DNA of 64,000 nt from Butyrivibrio sp. (GTDB taxonomy: Bacteria > Bacillota > Clostridia > Lachnospirales > Lachnospiraceae), in contig JAFSQI010000083.1 of the NCBI GenBank assembly GCA_017446685.1, positions 16,590 to 80,589 on the forward strand, given 5' to 3'. Shown here in pieces: positions 9,941-19,113 of the stretch (positions within the stretch are counted from its first letter, which is position 1; every line of letters starts with the position of its first letter). A model generated the notes under the pieces. The model worked only from the letters and a program-made list of their open reading frames with translations. It had not been told where the DNA came from and did not search any database. The position numbers were made by a program, and so were the translations under genes.

Positions 9941-10015
9941 GAATAAATCCCCCTGTCCGATTTTTGACTTATTCTAATATACTAAAGTAAGTAGTAAAAA
10001 TCAATAGATGTAAAA

Positions 10016-10050
10016 GCAAAAAAGAAGGCTTTCCGTTAAACGGAAAGCCT
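10016..10050 (-). terminator. intrinsic terminator after rpmF
   Basis: AGGCTTTCCG and CGGAAAGCCT form a perfect 10-bp stem with loop TTAAA. On the minus strand it is followed by TTCTTTTTTG. It lies 33 bases past the rpmF stop and separates rpmF from plsX. Confidence 0.88.
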
Positions 10051-10083
10051 GCATCAGCGAACATATTCGGTTAAGTAAAAGCA

Positions 10084-10266
10084 TTAAGCCTCAACTTCAA
10101 CAATGCTCTTCTTGTTGTAATAGCCGCACTTCTTGCATGCCATGTGTGGCTGCATAAGAGCTCCACAATGACTGCACTTAACAAGAGTTGGAGCTGTCAT
10201 TTTCCAGTTAGCTCTTCTCTGGTCTCTGTGGCCTTTTGATGACTTGTTCTTTGGGCAGATTGACAT
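10084..10266 (-). CDS. rpmF: 50S ribosomal protein L32
   Basis: This 60-residue basic protein has a four-cysteine zinc ribbon (C31, C34, C44, C47), so it is the zinc-binding form of L32. It is part of the large ribosomal subunit. AAGGAGGTG precedes the ATG. L32 genes in Firmicutes usually follow a DUF177 (YceD) gene. Here the upstream neighbour is a divergent AraC gene and no DUF177 frame fits in the 263-base gap. Confidence 0.96.
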   Translation of the reverse strand: MSICPKNKSSKGHRDQRRANWKMTAPTLVKCSHCGALMQPHMACKKCGYYNKKSIVEVEA

Positions 10267-10353
10267 TTCAGTAACACCTCCTTACAGTAACCGTATAAGA
10301 AACTGCCTATGTTCAAGGCAATTGTTTACGTTTATTCATTAGCATACCTAAGT

Positions 10354-10382
10354 AGTATACCTACCCTGCTTATATTTGTCAA
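10354..10382 (-). promoter_or_regulatory. sigma-A promoter of rpmF
   Basis: A perfect TTGACA (10382-10377) is followed after 17 bases by TATACT (10359-10354), about 88 bases upstream of rpmF. The gap 10267-10529 otherwise holds the AT-rich control region of the divergent AraC gene; nothing else was recognised in it. Confidence 0.75.
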
Positions 10383-10529
10383 TATTTTTTTAATAAATTT
10401 AGTTACAAATTACAGTATCAAAATTTTCTAAATAATGCACAATAGTGCAAAAAAACTTGAATATTTTGAAGTATTATTGTATTATTTCATTGTTGCAATT
10501 TCAATTGGGGTTAATAAAGAGGGTACAGT

Positions 10530-11390
10530 ATGAAAGAATTAAATTCCTGCAAAGATGCAATGGCAAATAGTATTGAAAAAAAATATTTCAGTATTGCTCA
10601 TTTATATAAAGATGAAAAAGCAATGGAAATGCATATCCATGATTGCTACGAAGTATATTTCTCTATATCCGGTGGCAAACAGTTTCTAATTGATAATAAG
10701 GTATATGATATTGCTCCCGGAGATTTATTTCTAATAAATCAGTATGATTCTCACTATCTCACTCAGATAGACAAGGAATTACATGAAAGAATTGTTATTA
10801 TGATTGATCCGGAGTTTATGCAAAGCATTTCCTCTAAAGAAACCGATCTGGATGCCTGTTTCCAGAAAAGAAGTGAAAAATTTTCACATAAAATAAGTCT
10901 CACATCAGAACAGCAAGGTCGTTTTTTATATTTTGTAAACAAGATCCTTACCAGCAACAGTTATGGTCACGATCTCCTGGAAAAAGCAATCTTCACAGAA
11001 TTGTTTGTGATGATCAACCAGATTATTTATGATAAAATGAGCAATCGTGCAGAAGAAAAGCCTGCAACCTATAACGAACAGGTTGATGCTATTCTTTCAT
11101 ATTTAAATAATAATATTCAATATCCTATCAGTATAGGTGATTTATCAAAACATTTTTATATAAGCGAATCCTATATCTGCAGAATATTTAAATCAGCAAC
11201 AGGTACTACCATTAACAAGTATATGACTGCACGAAGGATTTCAATTGCAAAATCACTTTTAGCTGAAGGAATAGGAGTAAGCGAAGTATGTGACAGATGC
11301 GGCTTTTCAGACTACAGCAATTTTCTAAAAGCATTCACTAAATCTGTCGGTATTTCCCCAAAAAAATATTCGCAGTATTGCAACCGCTAA
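10530..11390 (+). CDS. AraC family transcriptional regulator
   Basis: This 286-residue regulator has an N-terminal cupin-like sensor domain (about 20-100), with HIHDCYEVYFSISGGKQ and IAPGDLFLINQYDSHY. The C-terminal DNA-binding domain (about 185-283) has two helix-turn-helix units and ends with CGFSDYSNFLKAFTKSVGISPKKY. Such regulators usually sense a sugar. No metabolic gene is directly adjacent, so its target is unknown. AGAGGG precedes the ATG. It is transcribed against rpmF and ackA, and its stop codon lies in the loop of the terminator it shares with ackA. Confidence 0.92.
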   Translation: MKELNSCKDAMANSIEKKYFSIAHLYKDEKAMEMHIHDCYEVYFSISGGKQFLIDNKVYDIAPGDLFLINQYDSHYLTQIDKELHERIVIMIDPEFMQSISSKETDLDACFQKRSEKFSHKISLTSEQQGRFLYFVNKILTSNSYGHDLLEKAIFTELFVMINQIIYDKMSNRAEEKPATYNEQVDAILSYLNNNIQYPISIGDLSKHFYISESYICRIFKSATGTTINKYMTARRISIAKSLLAEGIGVSEVCDRCGFSDYSNFLKAFTKSVGISPKKYSQYCNR

Positions 11391-11410
11391 GTCGGCTGTA
11401 ATACTGCGAA
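11369..11410. terminator. bidirectional terminator between the AraC gene and ackA
   Basis: TTCGCAGTATT pairs perfectly with AATACTGCGAA, and an inner stem continues with one mismatch to loop CTAAGT. A run of T follows on the plus strand, and a run of A precedes it, giving U's for ackA mRNA. The 5' arm is coding sequence of the AraC gene. Confidence 0.9.
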
Positions 11411-11429
11411 TTTTTATATACAATATTTA

Positions 11430-12623
11430 TTATTTGCAAAGAGCATAAGTATCACGTGCAATAGCAAGCTCTTCATTTGTAGGAACAACCATAAGTGTTA
11501 CCTTACTGTCTGAAGTAGAAATAATCTTCTCTTCTCCACGAACCTTATTTGCCTCAACATCAAGTGATGCGCCAACAAATCCAAGCTTATCGCAAATAAG
11601 TTTACGAACAAAGCCACTGTTTTCGCCAACTCCTGCTGTAAAACAAATAGCATCAACGCTGCCCATAGCTGCTGTATAAGCACCAATATACTTAACAACT
11701 CTATAAACAAATGCATCAACGGCACGTTTTGCTCCGGCATGACCATTGTTATATCCCTGCTCAAGATCTCTAAAATCAGATGATAATTCATCAGAAAGTC
11801 CAAATACACCGGACTTCTTGTTGAGAATATTTGTAACATCTGAAACTGAAAGATTTTCTTTCTTCATAATGAACTCTACAACAGATGGATCAATATCACC
11901 TGTTCTTGTTCCCATGATAAGACCTTCCAAAGGAGTAAGTCCCATGGATGTATCTACGCACTTTCCACCATCTACAGCACTGATACTGGCACCATTTCCA
12001 AGGTGACAAACAATCATCTTAAGATCCTTACCGTCTTTTCCAAGAATTTCTGCTGCTCTCTTACTTACATAAGAATGGCTTGTTCCATGGAAGCCATATC
12101 TTCTGATTCCATATTTCTCATAATATGAATAATGAAGTCCGTAAAGGTAAGCATTTTCAGGCATTGTCTGATGGAAAGCAGTATCAAAAACTGCAACCAT
12201 AGGAACGCCTGGCATTGCCTTCTGGCAGGCTCTGATTCCGATAAGGTTTGCAGGATTGTGAAGAGGTGCAAGATCGCTGACATCTTCAATAGCCTTGATA
12301 ACTTCATCAGTTATGATAACAGACTTTGTAAACTTCTCTCCTCCATGAACAATTCTGTGACCAACAGCGCCAATTTCCTCAAGAGAAACAACACCGTTTT
12401 CTTTATTGGTAAGAGCTTCAATAACTAGCTCAATTGCCCTGTTGTGGTCAGGCATTGGAGTTACGTTTGTAATCTTATCCTTTCCGGCAGGAGTATAAAC
12501 TATCTGGCTGCCATCAATACCTATTCTTTCGCAAAGTCCCTTACAAATAACCTGTTCTGACTCTGAATCGATAAGCTGGAATTTAAGTGATGAGCTTCCG
12601 CAATTGATTACTAAAATTTTCAT
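11430..12623 (-). CDS. ackA: acetate kinase
   Basis: This 397-residue cytoplasmic enzyme interconverts acetyl phosphate plus ADP and acetate plus ATP, the main substrate-level ATP step of acetate fermentation. It opens with the ASKHA motif VINCGSSSLKFQL. FDTAFHQTMP and the HGTSH stretch near residue 180 are family markers. An ATG at 12626 is also in frame, but 12623 is better spaced (6 bases) from AGAGG. No pta gene is adjacent. A cre box lies upstream of its promoter. Confidence 0.97.
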   Translation of the reverse strand: MKILVINCGSSSLKFQLIDSESEQVICKGLCERIGIDGSQIVYTPAGKDKITNVTPMPDHNRAIELVIEALTNKENGVVSLEEIGAVGHRIVHGGEKFTKSVIITDEVIKAIEDVSDLAPLHNPANLIGIRACQKAMPGVPMVAVFDTAFHQTMPENAYLYGLHYSYYEKYGIRRYGFHGTSHSYVSKRAAEILGKDGKDLKMIVCHLGNGASISAVDGGKCVDTSMGLTPLEGLIMGTRTGDIDPSVVEFIMKKENLSVSDVTNILNKKSGVFGLSDELSSDFRDLEQGYNNGHAGAKRAVDAFVYRVVKYIGAYTAAMGSVDAICFTAGVGENSGFVRKLICDKLGFVGASLDVEANKVRGEEKIISTSDSKVTLMVVPTNEELAIARDTYALCK

Positions 12624-12689
12624 CATTAACCTCTTTCTATTGTTGTTTTAATCTTATAAAATGATGGTTGTGATATTCACTACATAATA

Positions 12690-12717
12690 ATTGTAGCAGT
12701 GAATATTTTAATAGCAA
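12690..12717 (-). promoter_or_regulatory. predicted ackA promoter
   Basis: TTGCTA (12717-12712) and TACAAT (12695-12690) have a 16-base spacer. An imperfect inverted repeat, ATATTCACT (12673-12681) with AGTGAATAT (12698-12706), overlaps the -10 region and may be an operator. No known regulator is assigned to it. Confidence 0.55.
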
Positions 12718-12746
12718 GGTAAAAGTTGTACAAATTTGTGATTTTC

Positions 12747-12761
12747 TTGAAAGCGCTTACA
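12747..12761. promoter_or_regulatory. CcpA-type cre box between ackA and tmcAL
   Basis: TTGAAAGCGCTTACA matches the Bacillus cre consensus WTGNAANCGNWNNCW at every fixed position. It lies about 70 bases upstream of the predicted ackA transcription start. That is an activating position like that known for B. subtilis ackA. It also lies six bases before the tmcAL start codon. CcpA itself is not in the window. Confidence 0.7.
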
Positions 12762-12766
12762 TCCAC

Positions 12767-14041
12767 ATGAAAACTATAGCAGTAATAGCAGAATTTAATC
12801 CATTTCATAATGGTCATTTACATTTAATAGAACAGTGCAAAAAAGATTTGGAGGCAGACCGATGCGTCATTATCATGAGCGGAGATTTTGTTCAAAGAGG
12901 CGCTCCTGCCCTTATAGATAAATTTACCAGAACAAAAACAGCTCTATTGTCAGGAGCTGATGTTTGTATTGAACTTCCTATCTACTACGCTCTTGGAAGT
13001 GCCGAATATTTTGCCGCCGGAGCTGTTTCAATTCTTGATAAACTTGGATGCATAGACTATTTGTGCTTTGGAAGCGAATGCGGCGAAATCAAATATTTAG
13101 AAAAAACAGCTGAAATATTGAACAAAGAACCTGAATTATTTAAATCAACACTTTCTGCTTGTCTTAAATCAGGCCAAAGTTTTGCTTCTTCAAGAGAAAA
13201 AGCTGTTTTAACATTTATTACTAATGAGGATCCATCAATTTCTGATGAAAAACTAAAAGAATTCAAAAATATTCTATCTGAACCTAATAATACTCTGGCA
13301 CTTGAATATATCAAGGCACTAAAAAAAAGAAACAGCAAAATCGTTCCCTATACAATAAAAAGAAAGGGCGAACATTATAAATCTGAGACACTAAATGAAT
13401 TTTCAAGCGCCACAGCAATAAGAGAAGCTATTTTAAATTCACCCAAAAATAATATTGTTTTTTCTATAAAAAATACAATGCCACCCGTATGTGCTGATCT
13501 TTTACAATCCTATGACAGCGAATTTGCTTTCACTACAAAAGAAAAATCGGAAAAGCTAGATGTCTTACTTCAATACAAACTAATATTATGCAATAATAGA
13601 ACTTTTTCAGAATATCTGGATGTTTCTGAAGATATAAGTAATAAAATCAGTTCATATCTCGATTATTACAATGGATTTGATGACTTTTGCACACATCTTA
13701 AATCCAAAAATCTGGCATATTCAAGACTTAGCAGAATATGTATGCATATTTTATTAGACATAAAAACTCAAAATATGCAGGAATACAAAAATGATGATTA
13801 TACATCCTATGCCCGCATTCTAGGAATGAAATCCTCAGCTTCTGATGTACTCAAATTAGCTAAAAAGACTTCTTCCATACCTATAATCAACAGATTAAAG
13901 GATGCTGACAACAAAAGCTGTAATCTTTCATATCTTCAAAAAAGACTTTTAAGCGAGACCTTAAACTCAAGTAAAATCTATAACCTCCTTTACAAAAAAG
14001 ATCAAGTAAATGAGTATAGAATTAAGCAGATAATCTTTTAA
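12767..14041 (+). CDS. tmcAL: tRNA(Met) cytidine acetate ligase (TmcAL, YlbM/DUF795)
   Basis: This 424-residue member of the nucleotidyltransferase superfamily begins with VIAEFNPFHNGHLHL, which holds the HxGH motif (H14-H17) that binds ATP. TmcAL makes N4-acetylcytidine at the wobble position of elongator tRNA-Met, using acetate and ATP. FVQRGAPALIDKFTR and GSAEYFAAGAV are further family stretches. It is divergent from ackA, so the two acetate-using genes share a control region. No Shine-Dalgarno sequence precedes the ATG, because the cre box fills that space. The transcript may be leaderless or poorly translated. Confidence 0.9.
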   Translation: MKTIAVIAEFNPFHNGHLHLIEQCKKDLEADRCVIIMSGDFVQRGAPALIDKFTRTKTALLSGADVCIELPIYYALGSAEYFAAGAVSILDKLGCIDYLCFGSECGEIKYLEKTAEILNKEPELFKSTLSACLKSGQSFASSREKAVLTFITNEDPSISDEKLKEFKNILSEPNNTLALEYIKALKKRNSKIVPYTIKRKGEHYKSETLNEFSSATAIREAILNSPKNNIVFSIKNTMPPVCADLLQSYDSEFAFTTKEKSEKLDVLLQYKLILCNNRTFSEYLDVSEDISNKISSYLDYYNGFDDFCTHLKSKNLAYSRLSRICMHILLDIKTQNMQEYKNDDYTSYARILGMKSSASDVLKLAKKTSSIPIINRLKDADNKSCNLSYLQKRLLSETLNSSKIYNLLYKKDQVNEYRIKQIIF

Positions 14042-14134
14042 CCAAATTTTAAGATTTCTCTCTTTTGCACGGATTGAAGATGTTTTTTTATCGTGATAAC
14101 ATATATATAGTGCTATATCCTTGGAGGAAATCTT

Positions 14135-16246
14135 ATGGGTCTTGTAAAATTAGAAAAAGGTCAGATACTTCACAGAGCTGCAAAAGACATCGTATCAACC
14201 ATAGAAATTGTTGTAAAGGGAACTATTGGGATTTCCAACCAGTTCACTTCTATTTCTCTTGGTGTCGGCGGTCTTCTCGGAATCGTTGAAATTCCTGGAA
14301 ACACATATATTTATACTTACGAAGCACTTGAAGAATGTGCTATTTACTCATATTCTTTTAATTCAGAAGAAGATATTCCTAAAGTAATCAAAGCTAACCC
14401 AAAGATTACTCCTATTCTTGCTGCGCAATGTGTTGAAACTGCAGCAAAATGCTGCGATGTATATGACAAAGAATATAATGAAGCTTTGTCGGAATACAAT
14501 CAGATAATGCAGGATTATTCTGATTACCCTCAGCTTTGCATTAAGGTAGGTGAAGCAGCAAAAACTTTTCCGGAAATTGATCAGCTCATTTCGCCAGAGC
14601 GAAATAATGACATTCCCGAATGGTCATTTTCATTTATTCGCGGATTAAAAGATCATGATGCTGTTCTTAGAAAAAATGTCTATCCTTTAAGTCTGGATAT
14701 AGCCATTGGTATAATTATGATGAACTATACCGTTTTTTCCAAGATTTCAAATGCTTCTCAGCTTCTTATTGAATATCGAAAAGTATTAAAAACAAAAGCT
14801 TCTGCTTTCATTTCCACAATGAAGGTAATTAGAGCCAAGTTAAATGATATAGAAAAGTCCGAAGAAAATGGCGAAAGCGTTGTAACTATTGTTAACGCTT
14901 TAAATACTATTTTACTTTATTCCGAACTTCCCCAGGATGTTACAACTAAATTTGAAGAAGAAATAAACGAATTTAAGAAAAATGAAAACCGTTATGATTC
15001 TTCCGACGAAGCACGTGCACTTAGACGTAGTATCGGGAATTCTTTTTATGATATATACTCCCATGCCTTTTTAAAGAGTCTAACGGATGAAGCTCTTCCA
15101 ATGGAGCTTAAAATGTTCTTCATGTTTGGTTTTGTTGATGAAGAACTTGCAGGTGAAAAAAATACAGCGATTTTATACAACATGGCAAAAGCCTACACTC
15201 CTGATCCGGATGGAAAGGTTCTGACAGTATATGAATGGCTAAAAAAGATATTTAACCTTGAAGTTGATCCTTCCAGAAACGAGTTTGATCAGGACTGGCC
15301 AACTTATTTAAGAGAACAAAAAACAAGCGGAAACATAACTCAGGAACAGCTTGATCGCATGACTAATTCGCCAACAAGCAGATTAAATTTTGAAATACAC
15401 AATCTTTTTGCACTTGGAAACAAAATGACTTTTGGAAGAATCTCCTCTTTTGTTCCTGTATTTGATGTACAAAATGTGCTAAGGCCATTAGATTCAGCAT
15501 ATCTTACTGCCGCCAGAATAAATGACTACTACAAAATGATTCGAAGTGTTGACTATGGTGTATTTTGCAGACAAGCAGTATATTCAAACACCGAGATTGG
15601 AATCACACAGCTTTACTACGCTGATGATATAACGCCTTACATGATTCTGATGCCCAACATAGGTTCAAGAGCCTCTCTATGGCAGGAAATTGAGGGCAAA
15701 AAAAGAAGCACACCTGCTCGTTTGGTTGTCTCCATATTTAACACAGAGAATACCGACGAATGTATGATAAAACTCTTTGGTGAATTCCGTTGGGAAATGT
15801 GTAAAACAGAGCAAGGCGTTCACTGGAATGATGTAACTGATCCTTCACTTACTTCAATGTACTGCGACTATCTTCAGTTTTATAAAAAGAATCCTGCACT
15901 CTCTGCAGATAATAAGGAAAAGCTCAAAACAGATTTAAAGAAATACAGCAACAACTTCAAAAATATGTTTATAGCTGATTATCTTGCCTATGTTAAATTT
16001 GAAGCAGCAGGTTCTTTAAGGCTAAACAAAATTGCAAGAGAAATCTTATTTACTTTCTGTCCGTTTGCAAAAGAATTGCGTGAAAAGGTTGCAGAGAATC
16101 CTCAATACGGTGAACTAATAAATCACTACAACAACAGGATCAACAATCTTGCCAAGCCTGTAATAAATGCAATTCACAAATTAAATAAGGACGGTGTCGA
16201 AATTCCGCCTCAAATCAGTGGTCAACTTGAATATCTGAAAAAATAA
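14135..16246 (+). CDS. unidentified large protein with cyclic-nucleotide-binding-like N-terminus
   Basis: The first ~110 residues of this 703-residue protein look like a Crp-type double-psi beta barrel: KLEKGQILHRA, VVKGTIGIS, LGVGGLLGIVEI, and a Tyr-rich YIYTYEALEECAIYSY. The remaining ~590 residues are mostly helical, with no motif I recognise, no signal peptide and no clear membrane span. There is no helix-turn-helix after the barrel, so it is not a Crp-type transcription factor. GGAGG lies eight bases before the ATG. It follows tmcAL in the same direction after 93 bases. A signalling or scaffold role is possible but not shown. Confidence 0.7.
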   Translation: MGLVKLEKGQILHRAAKDIVSTIEIVVKGTIGISNQFTSISLGVGGLLGIVEIPGNTYIYTYEALEECAIYSYSFNSEEDIPKVIKANPKITPILAAQCVETAAKCCDVYDKEYNEALSEYNQIMQDYSDYPQLCIKVGEAAKTFPEIDQLISPERNNDIPEWSFSFIRGLKDHDAVLRKNVYPLSLDIAIGIIMMNYTVFSKISNASQLLIEYRKVLKTKASAFISTMKVIRAKLNDIEKSEENGESVVTIVNALNTILLYSELPQDVTTKFEEEINEFKKNENRYDSSDEARALRRSIGNSFYDIYSHAFLKSLTDEALPMELKMFFMFGFVDEELAGEKNTAILYNMAKAYTPDPDGKVLTVYEWLKKIFNLEVDPSRNEFDQDWPTYLREQKTSGNITQEQLDRMTNSPTSRLNFEIHNLFALGNKMTFGRISSFVPVFDVQNVLRPLDSAYLTAARINDYYKMIRSVDYGVFCRQAVYSNTEIGITQLYYADDITPYMILMPNIGSRASLWQEIEGKKRSTPARLVVSIFNTENTDECMIKLFGEFRWEMCKTEQGVHWNDVTDPSLTSMYCDYLQFYKKNPALSADNKEKLKTDLKKYSNNFKNMFIADYLAYVKFEAAGSLRLNKIAREILFTFCPFAKELREKVAENPQYGELINHYNNRINNLAKPVINAIHKLNKDGVEIPPQISGQLEYLKK

Positions 16247-16251
16247 ATAGC

Positions 16252-16276
16252 CCCGCGCCAGTTAATCTGACGCGGG
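16252..16276. terminator. intrinsic terminator, usable from both sides
   Basis: CCCGCG and CGCGGG, with an inner CAG/CTG stem and one C-A mismatch, form a strong hairpin with loop TTAAT. TTTATTTTA follows on the plus strand, and an A-rich stretch lies on the other side. It ends the 703-residue protein gene and the minus-strand sugar operon. Confidence 0.85.
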
Positions 16277-16282
16277 TTTATT

Positions 16283-17128
16283 TTAGGCATTAATATATTT
16301 TTTCTCAATATTCTGTATAAACTCTCTGGCTGCAACAGCGTTGTCAGGCTTGGTATCTTCTAAAGTAGCATGGATAAATGGTTTCTTTTCTACGGCGAAT
16401 TTAATTACACTATCATAGTTGATTTCTCCAAGTCCGCAAGCCATACTCTTGACTGAATCACCTTCAACAACTGCATCCTTAAGATGGATCATACAAATAT
16501 CTTTTGCAAGAATATCTATTGCTTCCTCAAAAACCTCCTGTCTCTGATCAAAGTTATCAGTCCAAAGAAGATTAACAGGATCAAAAATAATCTGAAGATT
16601 AGGTGATTCTATTCTATCAAGAACCTCTCTTGCTCTCTTCGGATTCCATACAATATGTCTGTAAACAGGCTCAATAGCTACAATTACGCCCATCTTTTCA
16701 GCATAATTTACAACAGGCTTAAGATTAGTTATAAATGTTTCAAGCGCCTCTTTAGAATGACACGCCTCTTTGTCATAAGTATATCCTGTATTTGGAGCAC
16801 CTGTCTCAGTACCTACCATACCCGCTCCCATCAGTGAAGCAAATCTGATATGAGCCATATACTTATTCTGAGTTGCCTTCAATTGCTCAGCATCAGGTGT
16901 TGCAAGATTGAGATAACATCCAAGTACAGCCACATCAAGGTCAGCTCTTCTAAATGCATCCCTCATATACATCGCATATCCGGGAGTAAGTGCTGTTGGA
17001 TCTGCAGTAAAACCGGGAACCTTTGAAAGAGCTATATGCGTACATGTAAATCCCTGTTTCTTAATCTCCTGTAATCTTTCCTCGAAAGGCAGTTCTTTAG
17101 TGTCATGAAATCTGATTCCTATCTGCAT
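16283..17128 (-). CDS. sugar phosphate isomerase/epimerase-like TIM barrel protein
   Basis: This 281-residue cytoplasmic protein belongs to the xylose isomerase-like TIM barrel superfamily. IAIEPVYRHIVWNP, IIFDPVNLLW and MIHLKDAVV hold the acidic and histidine residues expected to bind a divalent metal. GGAG precedes the ATG. It is the last gene of a unit with two GH43 enzymes and an acetylesterase. A role in isomerising a sugar released by those enzymes is likely. The substrate cannot be read from the sequence. Confidence 0.82.
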   Translation of the reverse strand: MQIGIRFHDTKELPFEERLQEIKKQGFTCTHIALSKVPGFTADPTALTPGYAMYMRDAFRRADLDVAVLGCYLNLATPDAEQLKATQNKYMAHIRFASLMGAGMVGTETGAPNTGYTYDKEACHSKEALETFITNLKPVVNYAEKMGVIVAIEPVYRHIVWNPKRAREVLDRIESPNLQIIFDPVNLLWTDNFDQRQEVFEEAIDILAKDICMIHLKDAVVEGDSVKSMACGLGEINYDSVIKFAVEKKPFIHATLEDTKPDNAVAAREFIQNIEKKYINA

Positions 17129-17154
17129 AAAAAATACTCTCCTCTGTAAAAATT

Positions 17155-19092
17155 TTAAGTTTGAACATTTATATCTTCATAAAAACTATTTGAAAAATCG
17201 ACCAATAAATCATCAAAAGCCCCTGAAAAAGCATACATTCCCACAAGTGCTCCTGTAAATCTTTTTCCCTTTTTAAGCCCTTCGTCACATAAATAATATA
17301 CATTATCAAGTACATTAAAAGGTATTATTTCTGATTTTTTTCCACTGGTTTCCAAAAAATTATAATACAATTTTCTTGTAAGATAAGATGTTTCCATCTT
17401 AAAACTTATACCGCAAAACTTATCTTCTATTTTTTTCGAAAACTGCCATTTGTCATCATCACCAATGTGTTCTCTAGTGTAAACAAAAGTATCAGGCCCT
17501 TTTTTTATTATACCAAATTCAAAAAAAGTATTTTCATCATAATATCCGGTTATACCAGCTCTTTGAGAATCTTTAAGCTCATGCTCTGATATATTCAAAT
17601 CAGCGCTATAGTTAAAAGAAAAAGATGTCTGTCTTCTAAGAACAATGTTTCTGCTATTTACATCAGATAAATCATATTTGCTTCCTTTAATCACAAAATG
17701 CTTTCCATTTTTATCTTCTTTATATGAAATATCTCCGTTTTTGAATGTTCTTGGAGTCATATAATCCATTGGAAGTCCGCAATTTGATACCATAGTTTTA
17801 TTATATTCAGTCTTTTTCATCTCAGGAAAAGGATTTATCTGCATACATGAAGGTCCCTTTAAATTATTGACAACAGGCCATCCATCAGCTGTCCACGTAA
17901 CCGGATCAATTGCAGTTTCCCGCCCAAGAATGCTATATTCATCATTCATTTTTCTTCCACAAAGATAGACCATGTACCATCGTCCGTCCGGTGTGTCGAC
18001 AAGATCTCCATGCCCGCATCGTTGAATAAGCGCATCCTCATCCTCCTGACGCATTATTGGATTGTAGGGACAAGGCTCATAATTGCCGAATAACTCTTTC
18101 GACCTTGAAACAGTCACGCGATGCCCTGGACCTGTTCCTCCCTCTGCTTCAAGAAGATAATAATATCCATCTTTTTTATAAAGATGTGGTCCTTCAGGCG
18201 CTCTCTTATGATCTCCATAAAACAAAAGCCTTGCATCTGATATCTGCCTGGTTGCTGTTTCATCCAGTTCGAATATTCTGGCTCCTCGATTTAAAAGCAT
18301 GTATCTTTTGCCATCATCATCATTAAAAATACTTGGATCAATTCCATCTTCGTCAATAAATGCCGGCTCAGAATAAGGGCCTTCAGGTTTATCCGAAGAA
18401 ACGACAATCTGTCTGCGATAAACAGGTGGTACATCATTTAATCTATAAGTGGCAGTTATGTAAAATCTACCTTTGTAAAAAGATATATCCGGTGCCCAAA
18501 AACCTCTTCCACCTTCAAGTTTGTCAATTCCTGCCCATTCAGGATTAGTAATTGCATACCCAATAATTTCCCAGTTAATGAGGTCTTTTGAATGAGAAAC
18601 CGGAATACATGGGAAAAAGATAAACGAAGAATTGACCATATAGTAATCATCTCCGACTCTGCAAATAGACGGATCAGGAAAAAAGCCACATCTTATGGGA
18701 TTACGATAAAAATCCTCATAAGGATGTTCATATTTGTCAGCAAGATAATCGTCAATTTCTTTAGAATAATAATCTTTATTTCTCACAATATCCCATGGTG
18801 TACATAGATTCTTGTCGCCTTTAAGCGGGTCCATTCCACATTTTTCTACAAGATATTTAAAAAGCTTGTAATTTCCTGATTCTGCAGCATAATGAAGAAC
18901 ATTTCTATGATTATCATCATATTCATTAAGACTTATCCTTGAATATTCAACACGCCACTTAACTATTCCAAAATCACCTATTCTTGCAGCCTCAAAGAAA
19001 CATTCTTTATTTATTAACGTTGGTTCATTTATCAATATTTCGCGAACTTTTTCAAAATGGTTTTGCCGTATTTCATCAATTAAATTACTCAT
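17155..19092 (-). CDS. ankyrin-repeat/GH43 glycosidase fusion protein
   Basis: This 645-residue protein has no signal peptide. Residues 1-115 look like two to three ankyrin repeats (NVLHYAAESGNYKLFKYLVEK at 64-84 is the clearest). A five-bladed GH43 domain starts at about 130. The GH43 catalytic residues are present: base D140 in FFPDPSI, D252 in GIDPSIF, and acid E300 in APEGPHL. A C-terminal sandwich-like module (about 460-645) follows. GH43 enzymes of this shape cleave beta-xylosyl or alpha-L-arabinosyl ends of oligosaccharides. The GGTGGTGAA before the ATG supports this start, so the ankyrin part is translated. The fusion is unusual for a sugar hydrolase. Confidence 0.88.
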   Translation of the reverse strand: MSNLIDEIRQNHFEKVREILINEPTLINKECFFEAARIGDFGIVKWRVEYSRISLNEYDDNHRNVLHYAAESGNYKLFKYLVEKCGMDPLKGDKNLCTPWDIVRNKDYYSKEIDDYLADKYEHPYEDFYRNPIRCGFFPDPSICRVGDDYYMVNSSFIFFPCIPVSHSKDLINWEIIGYAITNPEWAGIDKLEGGRGFWAPDISFYKGRFYITATYRLNDVPPVYRRQIVVSSDKPEGPYSEPAFIDEDGIDPSIFNDDDGKRYMLLNRGARIFELDETATRQISDARLLFYGDHKRAPEGPHLYKKDGYYYLLEAEGGTGPGHRVTVSRSKELFGNYEPCPYNPIMRQEDEDALIQRCGHGDLVDTPDGRWYMVYLCGRKMNDEYSILGRETAIDPVTWTADGWPVVNNLKGPSCMQINPFPEMKKTEYNKTMVSNCGLPMDYMTPRTFKNGDISYKEDKNGKHFVIKGSKYDLSDVNSRNIVLRRQTSFSFNYSADLNISEHELKDSQRAGITGYYDENTFFEFGIIKKGPDTFVYTREHIGDDDKWQFSKKIEDKFCGISFKMETSYLTRKLYYNFLETSGKKSEIIPFNVLDNVYYLCDEGLKKGKRFTGALVGMYAFSGAFDDLLVDFSNSFYEDINVQT

Positions 19093-19113
19093 TTCACCAC
19101 CGCTTATCAGAAG

